DNA from: an uncultured Ruminococcus sp.
Lineage (GTDB): Bacteria; Bacillota; Clostridia; Oscillospirales; CAG-272
NCBI GenBank assembly: GCA_902778145.1
Contig: CACYWW010000002.1
Coordinates: 1-64,000, forward strand
Reading direction: 5' to 3'
DNA length: 64,000 nt
Of the stretch, positions 1-9,193 are shown one piece after another. The stretch's first letter is position 1. Every line of letters begins with the position of its first letter. The position numbers and the translations under genes were made by a program. A model generated the notes under the pieces. The model was not told where the DNA came from and ran no database searches. It was given only the letters and a program-made list of their open reading frames with translations.

Positions 1-100
1 CGAAGCGTCTTCATTTCTTCATTAGCCCGCTTGCGGGCGTCTTCATTTTCGGCGCGGCAAAGTTTATACATAATACTTCCTTATCACGCCGCGCCGAAAA
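1..100. repeat. Edge of a palindrome-rich repeat array
   Basis: The word CTTCATT occurs three times in the first 50 bases (8-49), next to a perfect short hairpin GCCCGC-tt-GCGGGC near 26-39. A second, longer inverted repeat follows: 13-bp arms at 46-58 and 88-100 around a 29-base AT-rich loop. The structure lies downstream of the minus-strand hydrolase-like gene and may double as its transcript end, although there is no clear U-tract. The short constant word alternating with palindromes resembles the arrays at 47453-47640 and 60381-60933. It is cut by the window edge, so its true extent is unknown. Confidence 0.5.
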
Positions 101-117
101 AGCCGGAGCTTATAATA

Positions 118-1836
118 TCAGACGGAAAAATCGAATTTCAGATCATCCCAGTCGGAGAGGGAGTACTTTCCAGCGCCGTCCCGCTCGAGGACGCCTTCTT
201 CCGCGAGCCCGTCCATGATCCTCTGCGAGAGCTTCTCGCCTATAAGACCGCCCTCGTAAAACCGCGGCGTGACCCAAAGGCGTTCATCGGAGCCGCGCTG
301 CATGACCCTCAGATGGTCGGCAAAGCGGCGTTTGAACCTGAACATCACAGCCGGGCTCCGTTCCGGGGCTCTGAGACCGTGCTTTTCACAGAACGACGAC
401 GCGCGTTCATATGCGCTGCGCGCCTCCTTTTGTCCCCACAGACCTGTCACGGTGTTGTATTCGGGGATCTCGCAGTCGAGCCGGTCGACCATCAGCTGAA
501 GCTCCTCCTTCGGGCTGCCGGCGCTCTCCGCGGCTTTGATGCTTTCGAGATCCCTGCAGAACAGCGCATACCGCTTTATCTGATAAAGATGCGGCAAAAT
601 CAGCCTGTACAGCTCACGGCGCGTTATCGGAAACGGTATGCCGTCGTCAGGCTCGGGCTCCGATATAAGAGCGGTGAGGGAGCCGATCGCACCGTCGGCG
701 CGGGACAGGACGTTTTCGTGGTCGTAATGATCGAGCACGTATCCCGGCTCAGTCCACCAGTAGCTGTCCCAGCTGTCACCGCTGCGGGCGTCGCGGATCA
801 GCTCCAGCACGGTGATCAGGCGTTTTGCGTTCGTATCGTTCTTCCCGGTCACCGCGTACGCGGAGTCGGAGAGGAGCGCGTCCGGATCAGTCTCCGGATC
901 GATCAACAGATGCCCGGCCGCGTACAGCGAGAAGAAGTTGAGGATATGATACGAATCGATCTCGCTCCAGTATGACGGCACCATAACGCGGTCCGCCTGC
1001 CTTCGCGTCTCGTTGAATACGTCCTTCAGGACGCGGCAGTTCACCGTCATATACGTCATCTGATCCGTCTCAAGGTCGCTCGTATACCAGCCCCATGAAC
1101 CGAGCTCGCAGCCGAGCCGCTTTACGCCCTCACGGAAAACGGCGCGTTTTCCGGGCTGACGCCAGACGGGCAGAAACGGAAGCTCCATAAGCATAACGTC
1201 CTCCATTCCGGCGTCGACGAGCGCCTGAGGATAGCCGTCGGGGCAGCCCCACGTGTCTACCGCAATTTTTATATCCGGATTTTTTGCGCGGAATTTGTCC
1301 TTCAGAAGTCCGACGAAGTAAATAATGCTTGTCATATCCGTGAGATTTCCGGGATCGAAGAAATGGGCTATCACGCGGTCGGCGTACGGCGCAAGATCGG
1401 CGTAAATATCGTAATATTTGTTGAATACGGCGAGCACGCGCGGATCCTCACACGCGGGCTTTTCGGAATCGGCGTTTTTGTAAACGGCGTCCGGATCCGA
1501 CCAGCCGTGACCGGAGAACTCAGCCGCCCAGCACCAGACGGTGAAATTCATACCGAGCCTGTGACAGGCGCGGGACAGCGTTTTGAATTTGTCGTGCACA
1601 TTCTCCCATGAGCCGTTTGCACGCCACGCCGAGCAGATATCGGTGACCTGTATGCCGGTGAAGCCGCATTCCTTCATCATTGCGGCGTAGTTTTCAAGCT
1701 GCCTGTCCGACAGGCACATGAAGTCGTTTTTGAGCGATACGTTCAAATCGCTTATGAATCCGCGGTTCTGATCGAATTTCCACATACACACCGCGGGCTC
1801 GCGTTCTTTTATCCACGGATCGTGAACCGAAAACAT
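118..1836 (-). CDS. Putative TIM-barrel glycoside hydrolase-like protein
   Basis: 572 residues with no signal peptide, so probably cytoplasmic. The N-terminal ~330 residues read like a (beta/alpha)8 hydrolase barrel: CGFTGIQVTD, FTVWCWAAEFSGHGW, IAVDTWGCPDGYPQAL and SYWSEIDSYHILNFFSLY, rich in Trp, Asp and Glu as in carbohydrate-active enzymes. I cannot assign a GH family or pick the catalytic acids with confidence. The C-terminal ~200 residues look helical. The start is well placed: AAAGGAG lies 5 bases upstream of the ATG. It follows aspS in the same direction but is separated from it by a hairpin terminator, so it may be only partly co-transcribed. The gene is clearly real; the function is inferred from overall composition. 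Confidence 0.7.
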   Translation of the reverse strand: MFSVHDPWIKEREPAVCMWKFDQNRGFISDLNVSLKNDFMCLSDRQLENYAAMMKECGFTGIQVTDICSAWRANGSWENVHDKFKTLSRACHRLGMNFTVWCWAAEFSGHGWSDPDAVYKNADSEKPACEDPRVLAVFNKYYDIYADLAPYADRVIAHFFDPGNLTDMTSIIYFVGLLKDKFRAKNPDIKIAVDTWGCPDGYPQALVDAGMEDVMLMELPFLPVWRQPGKRAVFREGVKRLGCELGSWGWYTSDLETDQMTYMTVNCRVLKDVFNETRRQADRVMVPSYWSEIDSYHILNFFSLYAAGHLLIDPETDPDALLSDSAYAVTGKNDTNAKRLITVLELIRDARSGDSWDSYWWTEPGYVLDHYDHENVLSRADGAIGSLTALISEPEPDDGIPFPITRRELYRLILPHLYQIKRYALFCRDLESIKAAESAGSPKEELQLMVDRLDCEIPEYNTVTGLWGQKEARSAYERASSFCEKHGLRAPERSPAVMFRFKRRFADHLRVMQRGSDERLWVTPRFYEGGLIGEKLSQRIMDGLAEEGVLERDGAGKYSLSDWDDLKFDFSV

Positions 1837-1849
1837 AACTTCTCCTTTA

Positions 1850-1889
1850 ACGGAATTATTATAATAAAGCGCCGGGATGACCGGCGCTT
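1850..1889 (-). terminator. Rho-independent terminator after aspS
   Basis: A perfect 9-bp stem AAGCGCCGG / CCGGCGCTT (1867-1875 and 1881-1889) with a 5-base loop is followed on the minus strand by TTTATTATAATAATT. It lies just past the aspS stop and before the next minus-strand start. The U-tract is interrupted, so read-through into the downstream gene is possible. Confidence 0.7.
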
Positions 1890-1892
1890 GTG

Positions 1893-3674
1893 TTATTCAA
1901 CGTCTGTAAAGCTGACGGCGAGGTCTTTGAGCGCCTGCTCGTCGGGCGCCGCCGGGCATCCGGACATGAGCTCGGACGCATTCTGCACCTTCGGGAAGGC
2001 GACGACGTCGCGCAGAGAATCCGCTCCGCACATGATCATCGAGATCCTGTCGAGGCCTATGCCGGCTCCGCCGTGCGGGGGAGCGCCGTATTTATAACCG
2101 TCCACGAGGAAGCCGAACTTGGCGTCGATCTCCTCATCCGTGAGACCGAGCAGCTCAAACATCTTCTGCTGGAGCTTGACGTCGGTGATGCGGATCGAGC
2201 CGGAGAGAAGCTCAGTGCCGTTCAGCACGAGGTCGTACGCCTTTGCGCGGACGCTTTCGGGATCGGATTCAAGATAAGGCAGACATTCGTCGAGCGGCAT
2301 CGTGAAGGGGTGATGCATCGCGACCCATTTGCCGGATTCGTCGTCGTATTCGAAGAACGGGAATTCGGTGATCCAGGTGAATTCGTAGCCTTCCTTGATA
2401 ATATCGAGCTTGCGGGCGACGATATTGCGGAGCTGTCCGAGCACGGGCAGAGTCACTCTGTCCTTGTCGGCGATGATGAGCGCCGCGTCGCCGCGTTTCA
2501 TATTGAGCGCGGACGTGATGCGGTCGAGGTCGCCTTCGCCCAAAAACTTCGAGAACGGGCAGGACGGCGTCTCATCCACCCAGCGGATGTACGCGAGTCC
2601 CTTGCCGCCGATACCGCGGACGGTCTCGGTGAGCTTGTCCATTTCCTTGCGGGAGAGCGTCGCCGCGCCGTTTTCCGCGACTATCGCGCGGACGGAGCCT
2701 TTGGCGGCAAGCGCGTCGGCAAACGGCGGGAACGCGATACCCGAAACGGCGTCAGATATGTTGATTATCGGCATGCCGAAGCGGAGGTCGGGCTTATCGC
2801 TGCCGTATTTTTCCATCGCGTCGCGGTACGTCATACGGCGGATCGGAAGCGTGAGCTTGACTCCGAGGACGCGGTCGAACAGCTCTGCGAAGAAGCCTTC
2901 GATAATGTTCTCGATCTCCGCCTCGTCCGCAAACGACATCTCAAGGTCTATCTGCGTGAATTCCGGCTGACGGTCGGCGCGGAGGTCCTCGTCACGGAAG
3001 CAGCGCGCGAGCTGTATGTATCTGTCGAAGCCCGACAGCATCAGAAGCTGTTTGTATATCTGCGGAGACTGCGGCAGAGCGTAGGTCTTGCCGTGATGGA
3101 TCCTCGACGGAACGAGATAGTCCCTCGCGCCCTCGGGCGTCGGTTTGATCATCATGGGCGTCTCTATTTCGAGAAAACCGTTTCTGTAGAAATATTCACG
3201 CGCGACCATCGCGATCTTATGGCGCATGATTATGTTCTTCTGAAGCGCCGGACGTCTGAGATCGAGATATCTGTATTTCAGCCTCAGATCCTCCTTCGCC
3301 GTCGTGTTGTCGGTGATCTCGAACGGGGGCGTCTCCGCCTCGGACACGACCTTGAGCGAGTCGACCGCGATCTCGATATCGCCGGTCTTTATGTTTTTGT
3401 TGACGCTTGAACGCGCACGCACGACGCCCTTTGCGGAAAGCACGTATTCGGAACGGACGGTGAACGCGAGATCGAAGACGTCCTTCGGCGTGTTTTCGTC
3501 GAATGAAAGCTGGATCACTCCCTCGCGGTCGCGAAGATCGATGAAGATGAGGCCTCCCAGGTCTCTCTGTCTCTGCACCCATCCGCAGACTGTGACGCGC
3601 TCTCCGATATTGGCGGACGAGAGCGATCCGCAGTAATGTGTTCTCTTGTCTTCCTGCTTGAATAATTCAGACAT
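1893..3674 (-). CDS. aspS: Aspartyl-tRNA synthetase
   Basis: 593 residues, the normal length for the bacterial type. It charges tRNA-Asp with aspartate in the cytoplasm. Visible parts in order: an N-terminal OB-fold anticodon-binding domain (VCGWVQRQRDLGGLIFIDLRD), class II motif 2 around residue 226 (FRDEDLRADRQPEFTQIDLE), the bacterial GAD insertion in the middle, and class II motif 3 near the C-terminus (GGAGIGLDRISMIM). It starts 1 base after the hisS stop, so hisS and aspS are translated from one transcript, a common pairing. Whether it is discriminating or also acts on tRNA-Asn cannot be told from this window. Confidence 0.97.
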   Translation of the reverse strand: MSELFKQEDKRTHYCGSLSSANIGERVTVCGWVQRQRDLGGLIFIDLRDREGVIQLSFDENTPKDVFDLAFTVRSEYVLSAKGVVRARSSVNKNIKTGDIEIAVDSLKVVSEAETPPFEITDNTTAKEDLRLKYRYLDLRRPALQKNIIMRHKIAMVAREYFYRNGFLEIETPMMIKPTPEGARDYLVPSRIHHGKTYALPQSPQIYKQLLMLSGFDRYIQLARCFRDEDLRADRQPEFTQIDLEMSFADEAEIENIIEGFFAELFDRVLGVKLTLPIRRMTYRDAMEKYGSDKPDLRFGMPIINISDAVSGIAFPPFADALAAKGSVRAIVAENGAATLSRKEMDKLTETVRGIGGKGLAYIRWVDETPSCPFSKFLGEGDLDRITSALNMKRGDAALIIADKDRVTLPVLGQLRNIVARKLDIIKEGYEFTWITEFPFFEYDDESGKWVAMHHPFTMPLDECLPYLESDPESVRAKAYDLVLNGTELLSGSIRITDVKLQQKMFELLGLTDEEIDAKFGFLVDGYKYGAPPHGGAGIGLDRISMIMCGADSLRDVVAFPKVQNASELMSGCPAAPDEQALKDLAVSFTDVE

Positions 3675-3675
3675 T

Positions 3676-4956
3676 TTAAAGCCCTTCCTTTGAAAGTATC
3701 AGAGCGATACTGCCGATCTCTATCTCGGTCTGTTCGCTTGTTTTCATGTTTTTGAGTATGGCGCGTCCGGTCCCGATCTCATTGTCTCCGATTATGACCG
3801 TGTACGCGGCGCCGATCTTGTCGGCGTATTTCATTTGAGATTTGAGACTGCGGCCGACAACGTCGCTTTCGGCGCGAATGCCGCTCATCCTCAGGTCGTA
3901 GACTATCTTCTGAGCCTCGGTCGAAGCAGCCTCGCCGAGCGGCGCGATGTAGATCTGCGGCGCGGGCTGAGTCGGGACATCCTGCGACGAATGCTTCATC
4001 GCGGCTATCAGCCTGTCCATACCGGCGGCGAAGCCTATGCCGGGGAGCTTCGGCCCGCCGATCTCTTCAACGAGACCGTCGTATCTGCCGCCGGCGCATA
4101 TCGTGAGGTATTTCTCCTCGCCGGTCTTCGGGTCGAGTCCGATCGGGGCGGTGAATTCGAATACCGTTTTCGTGTAATAGTCGAGTCCGCGGACGATACC
4201 GGGATCCGGAGTATACTCTATCCCCATCTTCGAAAGCAGGGAAAGCAGAGTATCGTTGTGTGTGCGGCAGTTTTCGCAGAGGTAATCCGTGACCTTCGGC
4301 GCGTCCGCCGCGACAGCCTGGCAGACCGGACTCTTGCAGTCGAGTATTCGCATCGGGTTCGTTTTCAGACGCTCGCGGCAGGTGTCGCAAAGCTGATCCT
4401 TTTTGTCGGTGAAATAGGCGACGAGCGCTTCGCGATACGCGGGTCGGCAGCTGCGGCAGCCGATGCTGTTCATCCGCAGTGTGACGTTTTTGATCCCGAG
4501 ACGTTTGATAAGAGTGTCAGCCATCGAGATGACGGACGCGTCCGCCGCGGGCGTGTCCGCTCCGAACTGCTCGGTGCCGAACTGATAGAATTCGCGGTAC
4601 CTGCCCGCCGCCGGTTTTTCATAGCGGAAGCAGCTCGTGAAATAGTAGAGCTTCAGCGGCATCGCCTCTCCGGCGAGGCCGTTTTCTATAACTGAACGGA
4701 CAACACAGGCGGTCCCCTCGGGACGGAGTGTCATGCTCCTGCCGTCCTTGTCCTCAAACGTGTACATCTCCTTCTGAACGACGTCTGTCGTGTCGCCGAC
4801 GCCGCGGGCGAACAGCTCCGTCGCCTCAAAGGTGGGGAAGCGTATCTCACCGCAGCCGTAAAGCTCCGCGACCTCACGCGCCGTTTTCTCGGTTTTCTGC
4901 CAGACCGGCGTGTCCTTCGGCAGTATGTCCGACGTGCCGCGTGGTTTTATTATCAT
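3676..4956 (-). CDS. hisS: Histidyl-tRNA synthetase
   Basis: 426 residues, standard length. Class II synthetase that charges tRNA-His. Motif 1 is near the N-terminus (IIKPRGTSDILPKD...EIRFPTFE). Motif 2 is RYEKPAAGRYREFYQFGTEQFG, the His-specific signature is GRYDGLVEEIGGP, and motif 3 is GIGFAAGMDRL. An anticodon-binding domain follows. A CxxC-containing stretch near residues 165-230 (CRSCRPAYRE, CDTCRERLKTNPMRILDCK, CENCRTH) may bind a metal, as seen in many clostridial HisRS. The ATG overlaps the stop of the phosphopantetheinyl transferase gene (ATGA), and AAGGAAGG upstream acts as the ribosome site. Confidence 0.97.
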   Translation of the reverse strand: MIIKPRGTSDILPKDTPVWQKTEKTAREVAELYGCGEIRFPTFEATELFARGVGDTTDVVQKEMYTFEDKDGRSMTLRPEGTACVVRSVIENGLAGEAMPLKLYYFTSCFRYEKPAAGRYREFYQFGTEQFGADTPAADASVISMADTLIKRLGIKNVTLRMNSIGCRSCRPAYREALVAYFTDKKDQLCDTCRERLKTNPMRILDCKSPVCQAVAADAPKVTDYLCENCRTHNDTLLSLLSKMGIEYTPDPGIVRGLDYYTKTVFEFTAPIGLDPKTGEEKYLTICAGGRYDGLVEEIGGPKLPGIGFAAGMDRLIAAMKHSSQDVPTQPAPQIYIAPLGEAASTEAQKIVYDLRMSGIRAESDVVGRSLKSQMKYADKIGAAYTVIIGDNEIGTGRAILKNMKTSEQTEIEIGSIALILSKEGL

Positions 4957-5552
4957 TTGTTTTTTCCTTCCTTTATAAATCTTATGTGTGAAACGTCTCC
5001 CGTGACGGTGACAAAAGTGTTGCCGATGCGGAAGGTCGCCTGGATGGCGTCAAGCTCAGACGAGTCGAATGACGGCAAAGGACGTGAAAAGCCCTCTCCC
5101 GTGTATTTGACGTAGCTTTCCTTCTTCGTCCAGATGCGGAAGAATTCACATACAGGCTCCGGGGAGGCGTTTATCGCCTCACACTCCCGCCGGGTGAAAT
5201 ACCGTTCCGAAAGAGCCTGCCAGTCGATCTCGCGCAGGGTCTCGCAGTCGACGCCTACCTCGCTGTCGGAGACGGCGGAGCAAACGAGCCCGCTTGTATG
5301 GGAAACGTTGAAAAATATGTTCCTGTTGTTTATGTATTCTTTGCCGTGTTCATTCTTTGAGAACGTCAGGTTTTCCGGATCCGCTCCGAATTCGGCGATC
5401 CCGACGTCGGTCATGACGCGGCAGAAAAAGGACAGATACGACCGAAGATCCTTGTTCGAGTCGTCAAAGACGGCGCGCGCGTGCGTGTCCGCCCTGTCAT
5501 AGAGCTCTCTTATGCTGATACTGCCGGGTTCGGCGTAATAAAGACTTATCAT
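4953..5552 (-). CDS. 4'-phosphopantetheinyl transferase (Sfp type)
   Basis: 199 residues. Transfers the 4'-phosphopantetheine arm from CoA to a serine of carrier proteins. The family signature is visible: FNVSHTSGLVCSAVSDSEVGVDCE supplies the Mg-binding aspartate region, and FFRIWTKKESYVKYTGEGF is the W-x-x-KES motif of Sfp-type enzymes. The length is slightly short of Sfp itself (about 224). It lies in a tight operon with 4-base ATGA overlaps on both sides (pgsA before, hisS after). No NRPS or PKS is visible, so the substrate may simply be the fatty-acid acyl carrier protein. Confidence 0.9.
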   Translation of the reverse strand: MISLYYAEPGSISIRELYDRADTHARAVFDDSNKDLRSYLSFFCRVMTDVGIAEFGADPENLTFSKNEHGKEYINNRNIFFNVSHTSGLVCSAVSDSEVGVDCETLREIDWQALSERYFTRRECEAINASPEPVCEFFRIWTKKESYVKYTGEGFSRPLPSFDSSELDAIQATFRIGNTFVTVTGDVSHIRFIKEGKNK

Positions 5553-6163
5553 TTCCTTACGTCGATATACGTCGAGTATTTGATGAGGTAGGAGATACCG
5601 GACCAGACGGTGAGTATCACGGTGATGATGAGCATAATGTAAGAGAGCAGATGTATATGCGCAAGACCTCCGTTTCTGAATATCACGTCCTCGAGCATGA
5701 CGGCGATGACGGCGGCGGACGAAAACGCGGTCTTTATCTTGCCGGCGAAATTCGCCGCTATGACCGTGCCGTCCTCCTTTGCCGCGACCATTCTGATGGA
5801 CGATATGGCGAGCTCGCGCAGAAGGATGATACAGGCGGATATCACGAGTATCAGGCGTATCGGAGCGTATTTCGAAGAACCTGCCATGGCGATCAGCGTG
5901 CCGAGGATCAGCATCTTATCCGCTATCGGATCAAGGAATTTGCCGAAATTCGTGACCTGATTCGTATGTCTCGCGATCGCTCCGTCAAACAGATCGGTGA
6001 GTGAGGCGAGAAGAAAGAGCACCGCCGTTAATATGATGAACCATACCGCGGAATACGGGATGAGCACGAGCGCGATGATCACAGGCGCCGCCGCGACGCG
6101 GATGAGCGTCAGAATATTCGGAAGATTCAGCCTGTTCGGGTTTGTTTTTTTCGTTTCAGCCAT
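5549..6163 (-). CDS. pgsA: CDP-diacylglycerol-glycerol-3-phosphate 3-phosphatidyltransferase
   Basis: 204 residues. Membrane enzyme that makes phosphatidylglycerol phosphate. The CDP-alcohol phosphotransferase motif D-G-x2-A-R-x8-G-x3-D-x3-D is present as LTDLFDGAIARHTNQVTNFGKFLDPIADK. There are about five hydrophobic membrane segments and an N-terminal NLPNILTLIRVAAAPV, typical of PgsA. It starts 4 bases after the rimO stop and overlaps the transferase gene by 4 bases. The RimO-PgsA neighbourhood is conserved in many Firmicutes. Confidence 0.95.
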   Translation of the reverse strand: MAETKKTNPNRLNLPNILTLIRVAAAPVIIALVLIPYSAVWFIILTAVLFLLASLTDLFDGAIARHTNQVTNFGKFLDPIADKMLILGTLIAMAGSSKYAPIRLILVISACIILLRELAISSIRMVAAKEDGTVIAANFAGKIKTAFSSAAVIAVMLEDVIFRNGGLAHIHLLSYIMLIITVILTVWSGISYLIKYSTYIDVRK

Positions 6164-6167
6164 GGTC

Positions 6168-7511
6168 TTATCCTTTCTTGCTTATACCGACCAGATCGTA
6201 ATCGTAGCAGTCGGTTATCCTTACGTTTACAAAATCGCCCTCGCGGTGCAGTCCCTGGCCGCGGTCGAGGTCGAAGAAGATCTTGCCGTCGACGTCCGGC
6301 GCGTCAGCTTCGGATCTTCCTACGTAGGCGCCCGTCGCCCCGTCGAAGCCCTCGCATAGGACCCTGACCGTCGTGCGAAGCTTCCTGCGGTTCAGCGCCT
6401 CGCTTATTTCTGACTGCAGCGCCATAATGCCGTCGACGCGGTCCTGCTTGACCTGCTCGTCTATCTGACCGTCGAAGTCATACGCGGGCGTATCCTCCTC
6501 GCGCGAGTAGGCGAAGGCGCCGAGCCTGTCGAACTTCGTTTCCTTTATGAATTCACAGAGCTCCTCATACTTCTCCTCCGTCTCGCCGGGAAAGCCGGCT
6601 ATAACGGTCGTTCTCAGCGTTATGCCGGGAACTGCGTTGCGCAGACGCTTTATCGCGTCCTCTATCGTTTTTCTGCTGCCGTGACGATTCATCGCGGACA
6701 GTATATCGTCATTTATATGCTGTATCGGAAGATCGACGTATTTTACGACACGGTCGTTATTTGCGATCTCCGAAACGAGCTCGTCCGTTATCTTGTCGGG
6801 GTAGAGGTAGAGGAGTCTGATCCACGGTATGGACGTCTCCTCACAGATCCGGCGGATAAGCTCCGGCAAGGCGTATTTCCCGTAGAGGTCGAGACCGTAG
6901 CGGCTCGTGTCCTGCGCTATGAGCGAAAGCTCCTTACAGCCGTCGGCTTCGAGCAGCTTCGCCTCCTCGATAAGATCCTCCATCGGGCGCGAGCGGAATT
7001 TTCCTCTTATAAGCGGTATCGCACAGTACGTGCATCTGTTGTCGCATCCCTCGGCTACCTTGAGATACGCGGCGTAGGGCGGCGTGGTGAGCATACGCGA
7101 GCCGCCGAGCTCGGACGTGTTCTTGTCCCCGAATTTTGCGCATTTTTCGCCTGAAAGCGCCTTTTCGACGACCTCCGCGATGTCCTTAACCGATCCGACG
7201 CCGGCGAGCGCGTCTACCTCGGGGAGCTGATCGAATATCTGCTCGCGGTAACGCTCCGCGAGACATCCGGTGACGATTATCTTTTTCAGATGACGGTGCT
7301 TTTTGAACCACGCGACGTCGAGGATGTTGTCTATCGCCTCCTGCTTCGCGTCGTTGATGAACGCGCAGGTGTTGATGATGATGACGTCAGCCTCCGCCTC
7401 CTCGTTCGTTATTTCATATCCTTTGTCTGACAGGATGCTGAGCATCACCTCGGTGTCGAGCTGATTTTTGCAGCAGCCGAGCGAGACAAAGCCGATTTTT
7501 GCTTTTTTCAT
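6168..7511 (-). CDS. rimO: Ribosomal protein S12 methylthiotransferase RimO
   Basis: 447 residues. Radical-SAM methylthiotransferase that modifies an Asp of ribosomal protein uS12. The N-terminal MTTase domain has three cluster cysteines (FVSLGCCKNQLDTE, INTCAFINDAK, VTGCLAERY). The radical-SAM motif Cx3Cx2C is in AEGCDNRCTYCAIPLIRGKFRSR, and a TRAM domain is at the C-terminus (VRVLCEGFDGATGAYVGRSE). The sequence after the radical-SAM core (YLYPDKITDEL, YVDLPIQHINDDIL) is typical of RimO rather than MiaB. It is first in a five-gene run rimO-pgsA-PPTase-hisS-aspS, with AAAGG upstream of the ATG and an AT-rich leader containing TATAAT on the minus strand at 7543-7548. Confidence 0.97.
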   Translation of the reverse strand: MKKAKIGFVSLGCCKNQLDTEVMLSILSDKGYEITNEEAEADVIIINTCAFINDAKQEAIDNILDVAWFKKHRHLKKIIVTGCLAERYREQIFDQLPEVDALAGVGSVKDIAEVVEKALSGEKCAKFGDKNTSELGGSRMLTTPPYAAYLKVAEGCDNRCTYCAIPLIRGKFRSRPMEDLIEEAKLLEADGCKELSLIAQDTSRYGLDLYGKYALPELIRRICEETSIPWIRLLYLYPDKITDELVSEIANNDRVVKYVDLPIQHINDDILSAMNRHGSRKTIEDAIKRLRNAVPGITLRTTVIAGFPGETEEKYEELCEFIKETKFDRLGAFAYSREEDTPAYDFDGQIDEQVKQDRVDGIMALQSEISEALNRRKLRTTVRVLCEGFDGATGAYVGRSEADAPDVDGKIFFDLDRGQGLHREGDFVNVRITDCYDYDLVGISKKG

Positions 7512-7597
7512 ATCTTATACCTTTGCTTGAATATAAAATAATATTATATTACAAATTTTAAAAATACAAGTCTTTTGCGGTGTAGGTTTTGAAAATA

Positions 7598-9193
7598 TCA
7601 CTGTTTTGAGCGTTTTTCAAAGATGAAAGCGTATATGAGACCGCCCGCGAACACAATGAGACACAGGACGGGGAACAGATACGGCGTCCTGTGATAAAAG
7701 CTTATATCCCGGCGGAGCGCGGCGTCCGATGACGCGAACCCGGCGGTGAGAGCCGGCACGCCGTCGACCGTTACGCCCCGCGCGTCGATCACGGTGGAGT
7801 AACCCGCCGAAGACGAACGGACATACCAGCGCCGCGCCTCGACCGCGCGAAGCACCGCATGACCGTTGTGCTCGTACAGCTGCGCGGAGTCCATCCACCA
7901 GCTGTCGTTCGTCGATTCCGTCAGAAGGAGCGCTCCCTTTGCGGTCTCACGGAAGCCTATGTTCTCGAACGCCGAGTCGAAGCAGATGAAGGCGCCGACC
8001 GTTCCGCGCTGAGTTTCGAATACCGTGCTTTCCTTACCCGCGGAAAGATCGTCTCCTATGTTCGTGACGTCCTCAAGAAACGGCATCAGCTTCAGAATGA
8101 GATCCCTCGCCGGCGTGAATTCGCCGAACGGTACGGGGTGCTGCTTGCGGTAGGGACCGGTCAGCGTGCCGTCCGGGTCGACGCACCACGTCACGTTATA
8201 AAAACCGTCGTCCGCGTACTCATACGCGCCGAAGATAAGAGAGACGGAATGCTCTTTTGCAAAGCTCTTTATTATGCTTTCCGTCGCAGGGCTCTGAGCG
8301 AGATCCATGTTGAAGCAGCCCTCGGGCATTACTATAAGCTCCGCGCCGGTATCATTTATCTGCTCCTCTGACATATCGAGGAAAAGCTCCAGGGTCTCGG
8401 GCAGCGAAAGCTCCGCTCTCCCGGAGATCATATTGCCCTGAAGCGCCGAGACGGACATCCGGTCGGCGTTCTTTTCATGATCGAGATCGACCGTGTAAAG
8501 GATCGCGCCGAGCGCGGTGTCGGAAAGGAACACAAGTGCGGCGGCGAGCGCGAATATACCGCATTTTTTTACGTTTTTTTCGGTGATCAGCGCGTAAACG
8601 CCGAGCGAAAGCGAAGCGTTCACCGCGACGATGAGCGCCGAGATGAAATAAGAGCCGAAGAGCGAGGCGGACTGTATGAACAGAGTGTTCGACTGCTGAG
8701 TCACCGCGAGTCTCGCCCACGGTGTCGCCAGCTTTCCGAGCGTGAACGCGTATTCCGTCAGCACCCAGCAGGCGGACGAGAACGGGATGAAAAGCCATCT
8801 GTGTTTTTTCGCGAGACCCGACCTGAGAAACAGCCCCGTGAAGAGGAAAAAAAACGAGAGAAGCAGCGAGAGTATGAATCCGGAGCCGAACCAGCTGAGC
8901 GCGACGTACGCGACAGCCTCGCCTTTACTGAAGCCGAGATATTCGAGCGGGTACTGATATCTGAACCACTGAAAAACGGCGGCAAAGAACACGACCCCGA
9001 AGAAATAGCCGTAACCGTAGAAGCGGAAGGGCTTTTTATCCGTGACCCCGGATTCCGAAAGCATGACGAGCAGCGCCGGAACGAGCGTAAAAAACGCGGG
9101 AAACCAGACGTTATGCCACGCAAAGCAGAGACCGGTCAGAAGCGCGCTTGACGCGAGCAGTGAAAATTTTACCGGAAATCTCCGTAAAACCAT
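7598..9193 (-). CDS. lnt: Apolipoprotein N-acyltransferase
   Basis: 531 residues. Integral membrane enzyme that adds the third acyl chain to the N-terminal Cys of lipoproteins. About six N-terminal membrane helices are followed by a nitrilase-fold domain (roughly 230-480) and a last membrane helix ending in KRSKQ. The nitrilase catalytic triad is intact: E291 (VMPEGCF), K350 (YRKQHPVPFGE) and C404 (AFICFDS), matching E267/K335/C387 of the E. coli enzyme. The start overlaps the preceding pseudouridine synthase gene by 25 bases and is preceded by GGAG. Lnt is mainly known from Gram-negatives and actinobacteria, so its presence in a clostridial context is of some interest. Confidence 0.93.
   Translation of the reverse strand: MVLRRFPVKFSLLASSALLTGLCFAWHNVWFPAFFTLVPALLVMLSESGVTDKKPFRFYGYGYFFGVVFFAAVFQWFRYQYPLEYLGFSKGEAVAYVALSWFGSGFILSLLLSFFFLFTGLFLRSGLAKKHRWLFIPFSSACWVLTEYAFTLGKLATPWARLAVTQQSNTLFIQSASLFGSYFISALIVAVNASLSLGVYALITEKNVKKCGIFALAAALVFLSDTALGAILYTVDLDHEKNADRMSVSALQGNMISGRAELSLPETLELFLDMSEEQINDTGAELIVMPEGCFNMDLAQSPATESIIKSFAKEHSVSLIFGAYEYADDGFYNVTWCVDPDGTLTGPYRKQHPVPFGEFTPARDLILKLMPFLEDVTNIGDDLSAGKESTVFETQRGTVGAFICFDSAFENIGFRETAKGALLLTESTNDSWWMDSAQLYEHNGHAVLRAVEARRWYVRSSSAGYSTVIDARGVTVDGVPALTAGFASSDAALRRDISFYHRTPYLFPVLCLIVFAGGLIYAFIFEKRSKQ

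Noticed and set aside
1890..3410. 506-codon open frame on the plus strand
   Set aside because: Lies wholly antisense to aspS, which is complete and has all class II motifs; the product is Arg/Val-rich shadow sequence with no domain.
1850..7600. T-box riboswitch for the aspS/hisS operon
   Set aside because: These genes lie deep in an operon with overlapping starts and there is no leader long enough for a T-box.
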